Shown here piece by piece: positions 53,208 to 64,000 of a stretch of 64,000 nucleotides of DNA. Position 1 is the stretch's first letter. Every line of letters begins with the position of its first letter. Position numbers and translations under genes: made by a program. The notes under the pieces were generated by a model. It was given only the letters and a program-made list of their open reading frames with translations. It was not told the DNA's origin and made no database searches. Source of the DNA: Rhineura floridana (lineage: Eukaryota; Chordata; Lepidosauria; Squamata; Rhineuridae); assembly GCF_030035675.1 (NCBI RefSeq), contig NC_084482.1:220247943-220311942 (forward strand), read 5' to 3'.

Positions 53208-55589
53208 TAGAGACATGAAGGCCTATCACAAAAGCAGAAAATTTTAGAGGGAAAGCAGTTTTTTCTTCCCCCCCCCCAGCACTCTCACCCCCCCCCTCTT
53301 TAGAGTGCTCTGTATTGCTGCCCTGGGCTTCCACTGGGAGGAGGGACAGGATATAAATCTAATAACTAATTAATTGCGCTGAAGAAACCTCTGACTTGTT
53401 CCTGGCTACAAGAGACTCTCCTATACAAATGTCAGTGACACATCCATAGCTCCACCCACTCTGGCCCTTGACAGGAGATTGGCCCTTGGAAGGCTGCTTG
53501 TGCGTAAATGTGGCCCTCGGGTTGAAGAATATCCCCTAACCACTACATTAGCCACAGGCTCTCATCTTGGACCACCTTACAGGGCCGTTGTGACAACTGC
53601 CCACCTATTCTGCTTTGGACAGGGGAGAGGCTGGCTGCGCCAGGAGAAACAGACCCCCAGCACCCCCACAGATGGGCCAATCCTGCAAGAGAAGCTGAGA
53701 TCCACCCCAAGGAGGCTTCCATGTTCCCCTCCAAAAACTTCCAGGGGGATGGCTGGAGAAGCCCCTTCCCCTCAAGTCCAGCTGAGGAGGTGGCTTGAAA
53801 GCTTCTAGAAGCCCATTCAGAGCCTGGTCAGTTTCAGATTCCTCTCTCCATCCCTCCATTTTCCTTGCCTGGCAGGAGGGAAACTGACCAGACCCTCTTC
53901 CAGTTTTAAGAAATCCAACAGGGGCTCTCCCTCCAGCTCTGGGGCAGAAAAGCAGCACAGCAAACCCCTTCCCTCCAATGCGTCCCCCAACAAGGCTGTT
54001 TCCTCTGCACCAAGAGCTCCCCCTTTCCCCCTGCCTGAACTGCGTTTCATCCTGGGGGGCACTGGGCTGACGTGCAAAAGGGGTACGTGGGGGGGGGCAG
54101 CTTCAGTGGAATCAGTTTTGCCCACACTTTGCAGCTGGACTGCGTGGATCACCGCCCCAGTTTCTAGGTATTCCCAGAGGGGGGCTCTTCCATCGTTTTC
54201 CGTCACCCCCTCCCCGTCCCAAAAAGCAAACCTTCCTTCTCTCTCCCCTCCCCCCACCAGTCCCCCGTCAGGCCCAGGAATTGCAAAGGCAGCTCCCCTC
54301 CCCCAGCTGTGGCACTCAAAACCAACACAAGACATCAACCCCCCAACACACAGCCACCCCCCAAGTGCCCCCCTGCAAAGCTGCATCCCCTTGCCCTGGC
54401 TAAGGCTTCCAAGAGAGCCTTGCAAGGCCAACCCCGCGGCACTTCGGACTCCACTTTGCAAATGGATTGCATGCACCAGGGACCCCTAAAGGGAAAGGGG
54501 AGAGTGGGGCTCTTCCCCCCTTTTCTCTCACCCCCCCCAACAAAAATACCAAATCCTCCCCCGTCTGTCTGTTGGGGAAGGGGTGCAAATGCAACCCCCC
54601 CTCGAGTTTCCCTTCTTCCTCCACCGGCAGCAGGAAGTCTTCATCAGAAAGGGGGGTGGGAAACACAATGCCTGGATCACCCCCCCTCCCCACACCCCCT
54701 TTCTATGGATTCCCAAAAGAAAACCCTCCCACTTTCCCTTACTCCCCAATCATGTTGCAGCTCTTTGTTCTCTCTTCCTCCTTGTGGCCAAGTTCTCTTC
54801 CCGGATTATGAATGGAGACCTCTCCCCCTTTCCCCCATTCATAATTCTTTCCCCCCCCCACTTCCTGTCTCTCTAGGAACGACAATTCGGTTCCTCTACC
54901 CACTGGAGGACCGAGTCTCCCTCCCTCCATCGCCACTCTCCTCCTCCTCCTCTTCCCCCCGCTGTTGTCTTAGGGCCGCAGCTGCTCCAAGGGATTGGGG
55001 GGGGCACTTTCCACCGGGGGTCCCTCCCCCCTGCACAGCCTCAAGGGCCTTTGCTGACAGCTTCAGAAACACTCAACTCCACTGACGTCTCTCAGCGCTC
55101 TGACGTCACCCTGTTTCGATGCAAATGAAGACTAACTTCCGCCCCCCTGTGATGTCATTTTTTGTTAGTCAGGCTGCATTCACCACGGGCGGCTGCTTTA
55201 AAGTTCTTTGGTTTCAGTGAAAAATCTCACCTTGGGTGCTTGTGTAAACGTTTGCTTTAACATTTTAAAAAAATATATTATTATTATTATTATTAAAGAA
55301 CAAAATTAGCAAAAACTGGGCATTGCATCTCGTACGATACAAAGTGTGACTGAAACATGAATTGCAGTATGGTGTCATCATGCTCCCCATATGACCATTT
55401 CCCCCCCTCCACCCACTGACAGACCACAGGACTGGGCAATACTGCAATCCAAATATATATATGTTTTGCTGCTGTTGACAGTTATCCATGCAAGTCATGC
55501 TCCGAAGCATACATGATAAATCCTCTTGTTTTTTCCAGCCCTTGGATAAGGAGATGTTCCAAACATTTCTCTGCCTAGTCAAGATGTTC
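53208..55589 (-). repeat. R-block copy e (inverted, most complete)
   Basis: Runs from the hAT edge through GGCTTCTAGAAGCCCATTCAG, a C-rich stretch, TGACGTC (55083-55089) and TGACGTCA (55101-55108), CTTTAAAGTTCTTTGGTTTC, an (ATT)n run and the GTACGATACAAAGTGTGAC segment. It shows without interruption what copies a and b hold in pieces. No supported gene. Confidence 0.75.
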
Positions 55590-55835
55590 AAGTCGTTTAG
55601 TTCTTTCCATCGCTGAACCACCATGTGGCGTGCCGCCAAAAGCAAGAATGATACCAAGTCCTTAAATTTAACGTCCGCATTCTGACCTTCATGTGCTGAT
55701 AGTAAAAGAAATAAGTGGCACAAGCAAATACTAATAACCCCTGTAATCTGGAGGAGTTCTCTGCACCTCCCCTCCCAAAAAAATCTGAATTCGGGGGCCG
55801 GTCCACCACAGAGGAAAATATTGGATCCCACTATT
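55590..55835 (-). mobile_element. L1-like LINE C-terminal relic
   Basis: Minus frame has FKDLVSFLLLAARHMVVQRW then KELNDLNILTRQRNVWNISL. The pattern AARxxVxxxWK near the C-terminus is like L1/Tx1 ORF2. Also present in fragments at 4060-4130 and 8113-8215, so it is part of the duplicated block. Old. Confidence 0.5.
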
Positions 55836-55964
55836 GGGCACCTAACTGCAAGCCATTTTTAAAAGTCAGTTTATTATACATTATTACATTTTTAACGATA
55901 TTTGCATCACATTTTTAAAAGCATGACTTGCTGCTCCAGTAATATTAATAGTTATTTCTAAATT

Positions 55965-56125
55965 ATTCATTTATTTATTAAATTCATATCCCGCCCTTCC
56001 TCCCAGCAGGAGCCCAGGGCGGCAAACAAAAACACTAAAAACAATCTAAAACATCATAAAAACCGACTTTAAAACATATTAAAACAAAACATCTTTATAA
56101 ACATGTTAAAACAAAACACCTTTAA
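55965..56125 (-). mobile_element. L2-type 3' tail
   Basis: (TTTA)n then AATTCATATCCCGCCCTTCC and CAGCAGGAGCCCAGGGCGGC, the inverted L2 3' end. Confidence 0.7.
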
Positions 56126-57535
56126 AAATATATATTTTTAAGAAAACCAAGCTTTAAAATGAGCTGCTATGCATATAAATTAGCATACACAACTTTTATG
56201 CAAACATCTGTTCTCTTTTATCCAGTCTTTTGGTGATACATAACTGGGCAGTGTAATTTCGCAGGAGGAGGGAGGGGGAGGGTGGTCAGGTTCTGCCTGA
56301 ACGGAGCTGGACTCATGCCTGACTGAGTGAACTGGACTGACGCGTCAGTTAACCAGCAGAACATATTCTGTACATTTTGTTGTGAAATTCTAGAACTGGA
56401 TATTGCTGACATTAACTCCCATCTGTACACATTCAGTCTCCAAGGGTAGCCCTGTCCATCTGCCGCATCTAAACTCAAGCCTGCTGCTGTGTGTTTCCTC
56501 CCCGCCATCCTCACCGCAGCAATCCAGTAGCTTGAAGACCTTTGTGGCCAGGAAGGCCAGCACTGCAGGGATAGTTTTTGCCTAGTCAGAAGAGACGGCG
56601 ACCGAGAAGGTGATGCTGAAGGCCGTTTGTCGGAGAAGGCAGGTCGCTTTCCTTGGCTGTCCGATGAAGAGGAAGGAGGACCAAAAGGAAAGCAGGAGGG
56701 AGTGTTGTGCTTGTGAGCATGGGTGTATAGATGTGTGTGAATGGCTCTGACTAGCATGAAGCCCCCAGTTTATCCATGAGGGAATCTGGCGGCCCTCGGG
56801 CTGTGAAATGTCCCCCACCCCTGCCTTAGGCTCTGGACCTTCTGGCCATTGCCCCGTGCGTGGCAAACTGCATCAACTACACCTGCTTTCAAGGCCACTG
56901 TCTGAGGGAAGAGACTATTCGTTCTGATTTGTTTGCATTATATGACATTGTGTGAAGCAATTGCTTTCTTACACTTTCCAGAGCATTTCCTGTCCCTTTC
57001 CCTCCCCAAGTGGGTTTATTGTGCAAGAAAGACCTCAATCCACGGAATCAACTTGAAGGCAGTACATTTACATTTTAGCGAGAGGGGAGGCGGCTCACAG
57101 AGGCAGCGAGCCTTGGTGGGAGATTTGGGGAAGGGGCATTGCATCTGTTTTCAACTATTAGAAATGGGAGGGTGTGTGATTTTACCCTCTCTGTGAGCAT
57201 TTGCAGATGAAGCGTGTCTGCATGTGAGTGTGGCTGCTATGACATCCCTTGATCTGCAGTGTGTGATAACTAGAGATGCGGGAGATTCGGTTCGCATTTA
57301 AAGGTAACCCTAGCTAATCCACACTTTCTGAAACATTCAGAATTTGCACTTACCTGAAACATGCAATGCAATTCTCCAGCCTTTCAATGAACAGAAAAAT
57401 GTATTTACTACGGTAAAGGGTGCATTAAAATGCATAGATTCAAGAAAATAACATTGAAAAATGCACTATGTTAGGGGGCAATTGCTTTGCAGAAATGTGT
57501 ATATTAGACAAAATTGCCTAGTACCTATTCATATC
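56126..57535. other. No gene recognised
   Basis: Several short frames on both strands without family resemblance; a T/A-rich stretch at 57340-57510. Confidence 0.5.
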
Positions 57536-57539
57536 AATC

Positions 57540-58375
57540 ACAGCTTTTTCAGAGTTTAAAGGTGTCAAAGATCCATCCCCCTGGGGTTCCTTACCCTCTG
57601 TACTCCAAGGGGGTTCTTTGCTTCTGAGAACAGTCAGTCTGAGAACCCCACTGGGTTCCCCACTTCTCAGGCACACCTCTCCCTTTCCATGGAAGTAATT
57701 ATCTCTGGTATTCACTGCCAACACCCTTCTTTCTGAATTCTTCCCCTGAGTGAAGGGACCTCAGAGAACAATGTGATTTTAGAGGGATTTACCCTCACTA
57801 ATCAATCCTTAGCGTTCAGCCTTCCAGCACTAGATTTAGAATCCTTAGTTCCAAGCCAATACACACCTCTTATACACCTCTTATACACCTCTTATACAAA
57901 AATTGTTTATTTAAGAGTGGGTACGCTGATATATACAAAGGAGAAATAGTAGTCTGATTCCTTAAAGCTAATCACCCTCAGGCGGGCTACACACGGTCAT
58001 TGACATAACATAAGGAGAGATTTCAATACAGACACGAAACAAAAGAAAGTCTTATCCTGACTCAGATCCTATACTTACATCCAAGTAACACTATTCCTTC
58101 GCGGAGCAGCCCTGTCCCCAAACAGCTGTCCCCGTTACATGTCAGCGAGTCGAGGTCGATGGAACAAGATGCTCTTTTGATTCTAAACAATACTCTAATT
58201 AATATATGTCAGTTACGCCTCAGCCACATTCTGGCAAGAACTGCAGTTCAAACTGAGTTCACTTTGCCTGCTTGCTCACCGGTCTGATTGAGACCTATGG
58301 GTTTTTAGGGTTCTCTGTGAGCCTGGATCTATAAGCAGGCCTATGCTTAACTCCTTATGATTATAAAACATATAC
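57540..58375 (-). other. LTR-like flank of the copia fossil (uncertain)
   Basis: Minus strand holds TTAAATAAACAATTTTTG, a poly(A)-type signal. An 11-bp unit (CACCTCTTATA) is repeated three times at about 57863-57895. It adjoins the copia coding relic but does not obviously match the putative 5' LTR at 59790-60211, so it may be another element. Confidence 0.35.
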
Positions 58376-58379
58376 CTTC

Positions 58380-60211
58380 TTAATATCTATGATTATTTAT
58401 GTGTGGATATATAAAATTCCCCATTAGTTCCTCCAGAAAACTTTGTGTTTGGTACGATATAAACTCAGCACCGTTGTCCGTCTTTAGGGCTTTCAGCCTC
58501 CATTCAAATTTTGTGCTCACCATCGAGATGTATTTCTTGAGCATCTCATGTGTTTGACTCTTGTCCTTCAATAAGTAAGTTACACAGTACCTTGAAAAAT
58601 CATCCACAAAAATTAGAACGTATCTATTCTTTCCAAGTGAGGGTACCTTAAATGGTACATCAAATAAGGCTTCATTATAAGAAGAATGATTTGTACATCC
58701 AGAATCTAAAATCCAATTGTTTGATTTTGGCTTGTAATTATTTGCCATAAGACCTTTATGCAGTAAAAGGAAATTGCTTCCTCTCTGAGGTCCCTGCTTA
58801 TGCTTAGGTAAAGCATGCCGATGGTTTCTTAGTGTGTCAGAGGAATTAACCCTTAACAGTTCCCTTTGTTTGAAACTTGGAGAGTTCTCATTGGCTGAGG
58901 AGTTCTTGGGTGAGTCAGAGTCCCTAGCCAGGTGACCACGCCTCCCAAATGAAAAACAGCATTGTGATTGGATCTTGTGAGGGGCTTTCCCCTTTTCTTT
59001 ATCCTTCCTGCTAGCCATGTAATTTGAGCCACTCTCATTTGAAACTCTTTGAACAAGACATTCCTCTCTTAACTTTGCAAGAGCTTCTTCGAATTGAATC
59101 TCATGGTTGTGGTTTAAAAGAGAAACAAAAGGTTCAAATCTCTCTCCCAATGTGCCCATAAGGAAACCCAACTTCTGTTGGTCATTAAATTCAAGTCCAG
59201 CTCATTTTAACTTGCTGAATATACTTATCAGGAAAGTTATATGCCTTTCACAGTCTCTCTCTGTTTCTAGTTTTAGGTTCATTATTTCATGAATCAACAT
59301 TGTGTGAGATCTAAACCTTGTAAAACTGAATGCTTTTTGGAGTTTATCCAGCATTTCCTTGGCAGTTTTACATTCTGTATAATGGATCAGCTGTTCATCC
59401 TTAAGGGAACCAAAAATTATAGCTTTTGCAATGTCATCTTTGTCTTGCCAGTCACTTATTTCTTGGGCATCCCCTTCTGGTTTAGGGTTTTCAATACTGT
59501 AAAGAGCCTTTTCTGCACCCCGAGTAATTTCAATCCTGCTTTTCCATTGTTCAAAGTTAACAGGAGTTAGCTCCGGCAGTCTTGCAAAACCTCTAGTTAT
59601 GCTGATACATTCTTTCTTGCTGGTCTGAGAAGAGATTTGCTTTGCTAATGCAACTGAGAAAAAACAGCAGGCAAAAAGTCTTTTTAAAAAACTAGTGCCT
59701 GGTAACAGGGCAAAAGGGGGAAAACAAAAAAGGCCCAAAAAATACTCAAAATAAAGCCAGAAAAGTCTGGTTTAATTCTCAACTTATTTCTGGGCTAACC
59801 ATAACCTGTTTGGTATTTTAACAATATGTGAAATAGGAACAGTTTTGTGGTCCTATTTCTTAGCAGAGATATAAATGCAAGCAGCGGGATGTGAATCAAA
59901 CCAGCGCACCTTTTCCCTCAGAAACAAATGATAACAGACACAATCTTCTTAGGTAAAAGATAAACAATGTTTACTCACGACCTTTCATATGTTCAGGACA
60001 CATAGGCTCTAGCTTAAACAAAAGAAAAAGGAGTCCATTAGTCTTTCTCTCCTCAAGCTTAATGGAGAATATGCAAAAATCCCAGACAAAGGAGGAAGAA
60101 GAGAAAGCCAGGTAACCCCACCCTTTAGGAAGTTACATCACTGGTAAACAGGTATGTGGGATATTTCCCCAAATATCCCTTAAAGGGAACATGCAAGTTT
60201 GCTTGTTCTAA
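58380..60211 (-). mobile_element. Ty1/copia LTR-retrotransposon fossil
   Basis: Minus strand parts, in order: a putative 5' LTR starting TGTTAGAACAAGC at 60211; a Gag region (59202-59738; TPVNFEQWKSRIE, UBN2-type, with a Cys-His knuckle farther on); a protease motif (WILDSGCTNH, about 58715); and an integrase piece (FVDDFSRYCVTY, KTDNGAEF, 58460-58620). Integrase comes straight after protease, the copia order. The reverse transcriptase and a matching 3' LTR are not seen here. Broken, with several breaks and a missing 3' half; likely old. Its 5' end abuts the ZNF finger array. Confidence 0.85.
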
Positions 60212-61858
60212 CAGTCCCCTGTGTGAGTTCTTTGATGCTGAGTAAAGGCACATCTCTCACTGAAGCTTTTTCCACACTCGAAGCATTTATAAGGTTTGTT
60301 CCCTGTGTGGAATCTTTGATGCAAAGTAAGGTGGCTACTCCGACTGAAGGTCTTTCCGCATTCCAAGCATTGATGTTTGTCTCCTCTGTGAGTTCTTTGA
60401 TGCACCATAAGGGCACTACTCCACCTGAAGCGTTTTCCACACTCAAAGCATTTATAAGATTTGTCTCCTGTGTGAGTTCTGTGATGCAAAGTAAGGTTTC
60501 TATTCCACCTGAGGCTCTTTCCACACTCAAAGTATTTTTAAGGTTTGTCCCATGTGACATCTTTGATGCGAAGTAAGGTAGCTACTCTTACTGAACCTCT
60601 TTCCACACTCCAAGCATTGATAATGTCTGTCCCCTCTGTGACTTCTTTGATGTGAAGTAAGGTTGCTATTCTGACTAAAGCTCTTTCCACACTCAAAGCA
60701 TTTAAAAGGTTTGTTCCCTGTATGAGTTTTGTGATGAGAAGTAAGGGTGCTACTGTCACTGAAGCTCTTTCCACACTCCAAGCATTTATAAGGTTTGTCC
60801 TGTGTGAGTTCTTTGATGTTGAGTAAAGGCGCTATTCCACCTGAAGCTCTTTCCACAGTTGAAGCATTTATAAGGTTTGTCCCCTGTGTGAATTCTTTGA
60901 TGCTCCGTAAGGTGGTTACTCCGACTGAAGCTCTTTCCACACTCCAAGCATTTATAAGGTTTGTCCCCTGTGTGAGTTCTTTGATGCGAAGTAAGGTCGC
61001 TACTCCGACTGAAGCTCTTTCCACACTCCAAGCACTGATAAGGTCTGACCCCTGTGTGAGTTCTTTGATGCAAAGTAAGGGTGCTACTCCGACTGAAGGT
61101 CTTTCCACATTCCAGACATTTATAAGGTTTGTCCCCTGTGTGAGTTTTGTGATGCAAAATAAGGTTGCTACTGGTACTGAAGCTCTTTCCACACTCCAAG
61201 CATTTATAAGGTTTGTCCCCTGTGTGAGTTCTTTGATGTCGTCTAAAGGCACTACTGCATCTGAAGTTCTTTCCACACTCGAAGCATTTATAAGGTTTGT
61301 CCCCTGTGTGACATCTTTGATGCAAAGTAAGGTGGCTACTCTGACTGAAGCTCTTTCCACACTGCAAGCATGTATAAGGTTTGTCCCCTGTGTGACATCT
61401 TTGATGCAGAGTAAGGTAGCTACTCTGACTGAAGCTCTTTCCACACTCCAAGCATTTATAAGGTTTGTCTCCTGTGTGACATCTTTGATGCGAAGTAAGA
61501 GAGCTACTCTGACTGAAGCTCTTTCCACACTCCAAGCAGTTATAAGGTTTGTCGCCTGTGTGACATCTTTGATGTGAAGTAAGGCTGCCATTCTGACTGA
61601 AGCTCTTTCCACACTCCAAGCATGTATAAGGTTTGTCCCCTGTGTGAGTTCTTTGATGTTGAGTAAAGGCGCTACTCCACCTGAAGCTCTTTCCGCACTG
61701 CAAGCATTTATAAGATTTGTCTCCTGTGTGAGTCTGTCTCTCCTCTTCTCTCTTTGCTCCATCTTGACTCCCCAGTTTCTGCTCCTGCACCTGCTCCTCA
61801 GCTTTTTCCAGTGATACTTCAGATGGTTCTCCCTCAGCCTTGACACCCCAGATGTATC
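60212..61858 (-). pseudogene. C2H2 zinc-finger exon (18 fingers, two frameshifts)
   Basis: The exon starts after TTTTCATTCCCTCAG in phase 1 ([20 protein letters not shown], acidic linker), then fingers of the form [28 protein letters not shown]. The linker is TGDKP throughout instead of TGEKP. Eleven fingers are in the first frame, ending at 60786 after a 2-bp loss in a linker. Three more are in the next frame, to 60527, ended by a second 2-bp loss. Four more follow in the third frame; the first of these lacks its normal first cysteine. The last is cut at HTGD by the copia 5' LTR. A product would hold at most 11 fingers. The shifts could be assembly errors, though two of the same kind argue otherwise. 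No KRAB exon was found to the right. Confidence 0.85.
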
Positions 61859-62319
61859 CTGAGGGAATGAAAAGGAAAGGTGATAAAATGCTGTGGATAA
61901 ATCCTTTGAATATATTATGATTTGCACTTTGAAAACAATTTCTGGGAGCTCTGTTGATTGATATCAGAGTTTAACTGTCAAAGCTTGAGGCCTTCTACAG
62001 AGTTATTTTAGCGGTAGGTGCTTGGTAACAGGTTGTGAAAAGAGACGCAGAGAGAGACAATTGTAACAAAAATCTGCTCTCTTGTTCCTCCATTTAAGGT
62101 GGACAGCCCAGTAATTATGCACAGCTGGAATTTACAAACCTAGGATGGATCCTATCTGACAGGAACATGGCCCTTTCCACTGCCCAGAGGGTAACTCACA
62201 TCCCTTCCCCCCTCCCTCCCTCCCTAAAAGGTTAGCCTCCTGTTACCTGCAACACGAGACAGTGCTGGAACATGAGACCCCCAGGTCAGAAGGCACTCAC
62301 CGAGCTACTGGGGAAGAAC
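61859..62319. other. Presumed intron, no gene recognised
   Basis: Contains a short C/T-rich run (about 62205-62226) only. Confidence 0.5.
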
Positions 62320-62636
62320 AAAGGACAAGTACGAGTAGCGCTGTGACTAATGACGCAGCTGGGTCAAAGCCAAAACAGAGCCCAGAGGCTGATGCGCACA
62401 GATGCGAAAGGAGAGTCATATCAACATTACAATACTTGGTGTGAGTGAATTAAAATGGATGGGAATAGGACATTTTCAGGCAATTACAAAGTATTTTATG
62501 CAGAAAATGATAAATTAAGAAGAAACGGGGTTGCTCTAATAGTGAGAAGTGACGTAGCAAAAGCAATTAGGAGCTATAATGCAAAGTCTGAATGAGTGAT
62601 ATCAATGAGATTTAATGGAAACCTATCAACATCACT
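62320..62636 (+). mobile_element. RTE-BovB LINE, 5' endonuclease fragment
   Basis: SSAVTNDAAGSKPKQSPEADA and, after breaks, RRNGVALIVRSDVAKAI, matching the BovB at 29243-30125. Cut at 62636 by the LINE that follows in the other orientation. Confidence 0.85.
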
Positions 62637-64000
62637 GGTGATCACTCGTGGCCGAGTAAGATTGTCTTCCAGGATAAGGTCTTTAACAGTGGGTCCATAA
62701 GTGACTGTGGAGGCCAATTCTGGATCCACACAGCCTCCCACAGTGAGGACATAGGTTTCCAGATGGAAGATGGTCACAATGAGGATTTGCTTGACATGCC
62801 TTCCGCTTAGCTTATTTGTCCCTTTTGCCCTGTACTCGTGCTTCTTCAAAGTCCATAGCACCTTTGATAATGGCCGACCTCCAATTGGGAAGCTCATGGG
62901 CCAAACCTTTCCAGTTCCCAATGCTCATGTTACATTTTTTTAGATTAGCTTTGAGAACATCTTTAAACCTCTTTTGCTGTCCACTGATATTCCATTTTCC
63001 ATCCTTAAGTTGGGAGTAAAGTAGCTGCTTTGGAAGACGGTGATCAGGCATTCGAACAACATGGCCGGCCCAGCAAAGTTGATGTTGGAGGATCATTGCT
63101 TCAACACTGATGGTCTTTGCTTCTTCCAATACGCTAACATTAGTCCATCTGTCTTCCCAAGTAATTTGCAGAATTTTCTGGAGGCAGCGTTGGTGGAATC
63201 TTTCAAGAAGTTGGGAGTGGCGTTTATAGATGGTCCATGTTTCACAGGCATATTGTAAGGTCAGTAGTACAATGGCTTTGTAATTAAGCATTGTGGTCTC
63301 CCTGCGAATATCCCAATCCTTGAACACTCTATGTTTCATTCGGGAGAATGCGGCACTTGCAGAGCTCAGACGATGCTGAATTTCAGCATCGATGTCAGCT
63401 TTTACAGAGAGATGGCTGCCAAGATAAGAAAATTGATCGACATTCTCCAGCGTTGCACCATTAAGCTGGATTGATGGTGCTACAGAGGGATTGGTTCGCA
63501 CTTGCTGATGAAGCACTTTGGTTTTTTTGATGTTAAGCGAGAGGCCAAGCTTTTCATATGCTTCTGCAAAGACATTTAGGATAGTTTGAAGATCTTCCTC
63601 TGAATGTGTGGAGACTACATTATCATCGGCATATTGAAGTTCTGTGACAGAGGTTGTAATTACCTTACTTTTTGCTTTCAGCCTACTGAGATTAAAAAGC
63701 TTTCCATCTGTTCGATATGTGATTTCCACGCCAGTGGGAAGTTTCCCCTCAACAAGGTGTAGAATCATGGCGATGGAAATAGCAAATAAGGTTGGAGCAA
63801 TGACACATCCTTGTTTGACGCCTGATCTCACTTTGAATGGATCACTTTGAGAGCCATTGTTATCCAAAATTGTCGCCATCATGTTGTCATAGCAAAATAT
63901 TCACAAATTTATCAGGGCAATTTTCAGAAGGATGGTCCAGAGAGCAGTTTGATTGACAGTATCAAAGGCCTTAGTCAGATCAATAAATGCCATATACAGA
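62630..64000 (-). mobile_element. LINE with reverse transcriptase (R4/RTE-like), continues past window
   Basis: Minus strand 3' end reads ACTCGGCCACGAGTGATCACC. It carries the 356-codon frame described next. The 5' part (MAFIDLTKAFDTVNQTALW at about 63960-64000) is broken and runs off the window. Confidence 0.8.
62812..63882 (-). CDS. LINE reverse transcriptase, C-terminal two-thirds
   Basis: Open frame of 356 residues: SGVKQGCVIAPTLFAISIAM (RT motif), ELQYADDNVVSTHSEEDLQ (catalytic YADD), LSLNIKKTKVL, then the thumb region QYACETWTIYKRHSQLLERF and CWAGHVVRMPDHRLPKQLLY, typical of RTE/R4-like ORF2 C-termini. Upstream the frame breaks near 63885 (stop, shift), separating it from the FIDLTKAFDT motif. 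Not host coding; it would copy LINE RNA at the target site. Exact clade not settled. Confidence 0.75.
   Translation of the reverse strand: MMATILDNNGSQSDPFKVRSGVKQGCVIAPTLFAISIAMILHLVEGKLPTGVEITYRTDGKLFNLSRLKAKSKVITTSVTELQYADDNVVSTHSEEDLQTILNVFAEAYEKLGLSLNIKKTKVLHQQVRTNPSVAPSIQLNGATLENVDQFSYLGSHLSVKADIDAEIQHRLSSASAAFSRMKHRVFKDWDIRRETTMLNYKAIVLLTLQYACETWTIYKRHSQLLERFHQRCLQKILQITWEDRWTNVSVLEEAKTISVEAMILQHQLCWAGHVVRMPDHRLPKQLLYSQLKDGKWNISGQQKRFKDVLKANLKKCNMSIGNWKGLAHELPNWRSAIIKGAMDFEEARVQGKRDK

Noticed and set aside
53817-55085. ORFs of 219 and 258 codons in R-block copy e
   Set aside because: Low complexity, overlapping on both strands and broken in the other copies.
60795-61577. Plus-strand ORF of 260 codons
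   Set aside because: Antisense of the finger array on the minus strand, repetitive for that reason.

Overview
This window looks like a stretch of squamate reptile (lizard) chromosome. The repeats point there: CR1 and L2 LINEs, RTE-BovB LINEs, a Sauria-type SINE with a BovB-like tail, tRNA-derived SINEs, hAT-type miniature elements and a Ty1/copia fossil. The host genes are C2H2 zinc-finger genes of KRAB type. Nothing in the window looks bacterial or viral-genomic. No species can be named from the sequence alone. All product names below come from motifs read by eye; no database search was run.

Layout: 1-132 is the 3' end of a zinc-finger (ZNF) gene whose body lies upstream of the window. 1-3882 is one copy of a large segmental duplication whose second copy is 17862-23352. 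Each copy carries its own later insertion: an LTR element in the first and a LINE in the second. Each copy also preserves the empty site of the other's insertion. Between them lie a G-rich repeated block (R-block, 4.06-10.0 kb) broken by a CR1 with a nested L2, a solo LTR, a spacer exon, a palindromic element in an L2 tail, and a plus-strand 19-finger ZNF exon (15987-17809). 23.4-33 kb is repeat-dense: R-block copy, hAT copies, an ORF1-like element, Sauria SINE, BovB endonuclease, GC-rich stretch.

33.0-48.8 kb holds the best gene in the window. It is a minus-strand KRAB-ZNF gene with a start-codon exon (48694-48768), a 127-bp KRAB-A exon (46944-47070), a 78-bp spacer exon (42564-42641), two half-broken KRAB-B-like exons (38.3 and 36.3 kb), and a terminal exon with 29 tandem fingers (33041-35673). 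All internal junctions I could place are compatible with phase 1. A long CR1 with an open 903-codon frame sits in one intron. 48.8-56 kb repeats the R-block and hAT units in inverted orientation. 58.4-60.2 kb is a copia fossil abutting the 3' end of a third, minus-strand, frameshifted ZNF exon (60212-61858) with TGDKP linkers. 62.3-64 kb is a BovB piece interrupted by another LINE.

Functionally the host content is a KRAB-ZNF cluster, a gene class usually tied to repression of transposons. The window shows the cluster growing by segmental duplication and by finger-array expansion, and decaying through small linker frameshifts and insertions.
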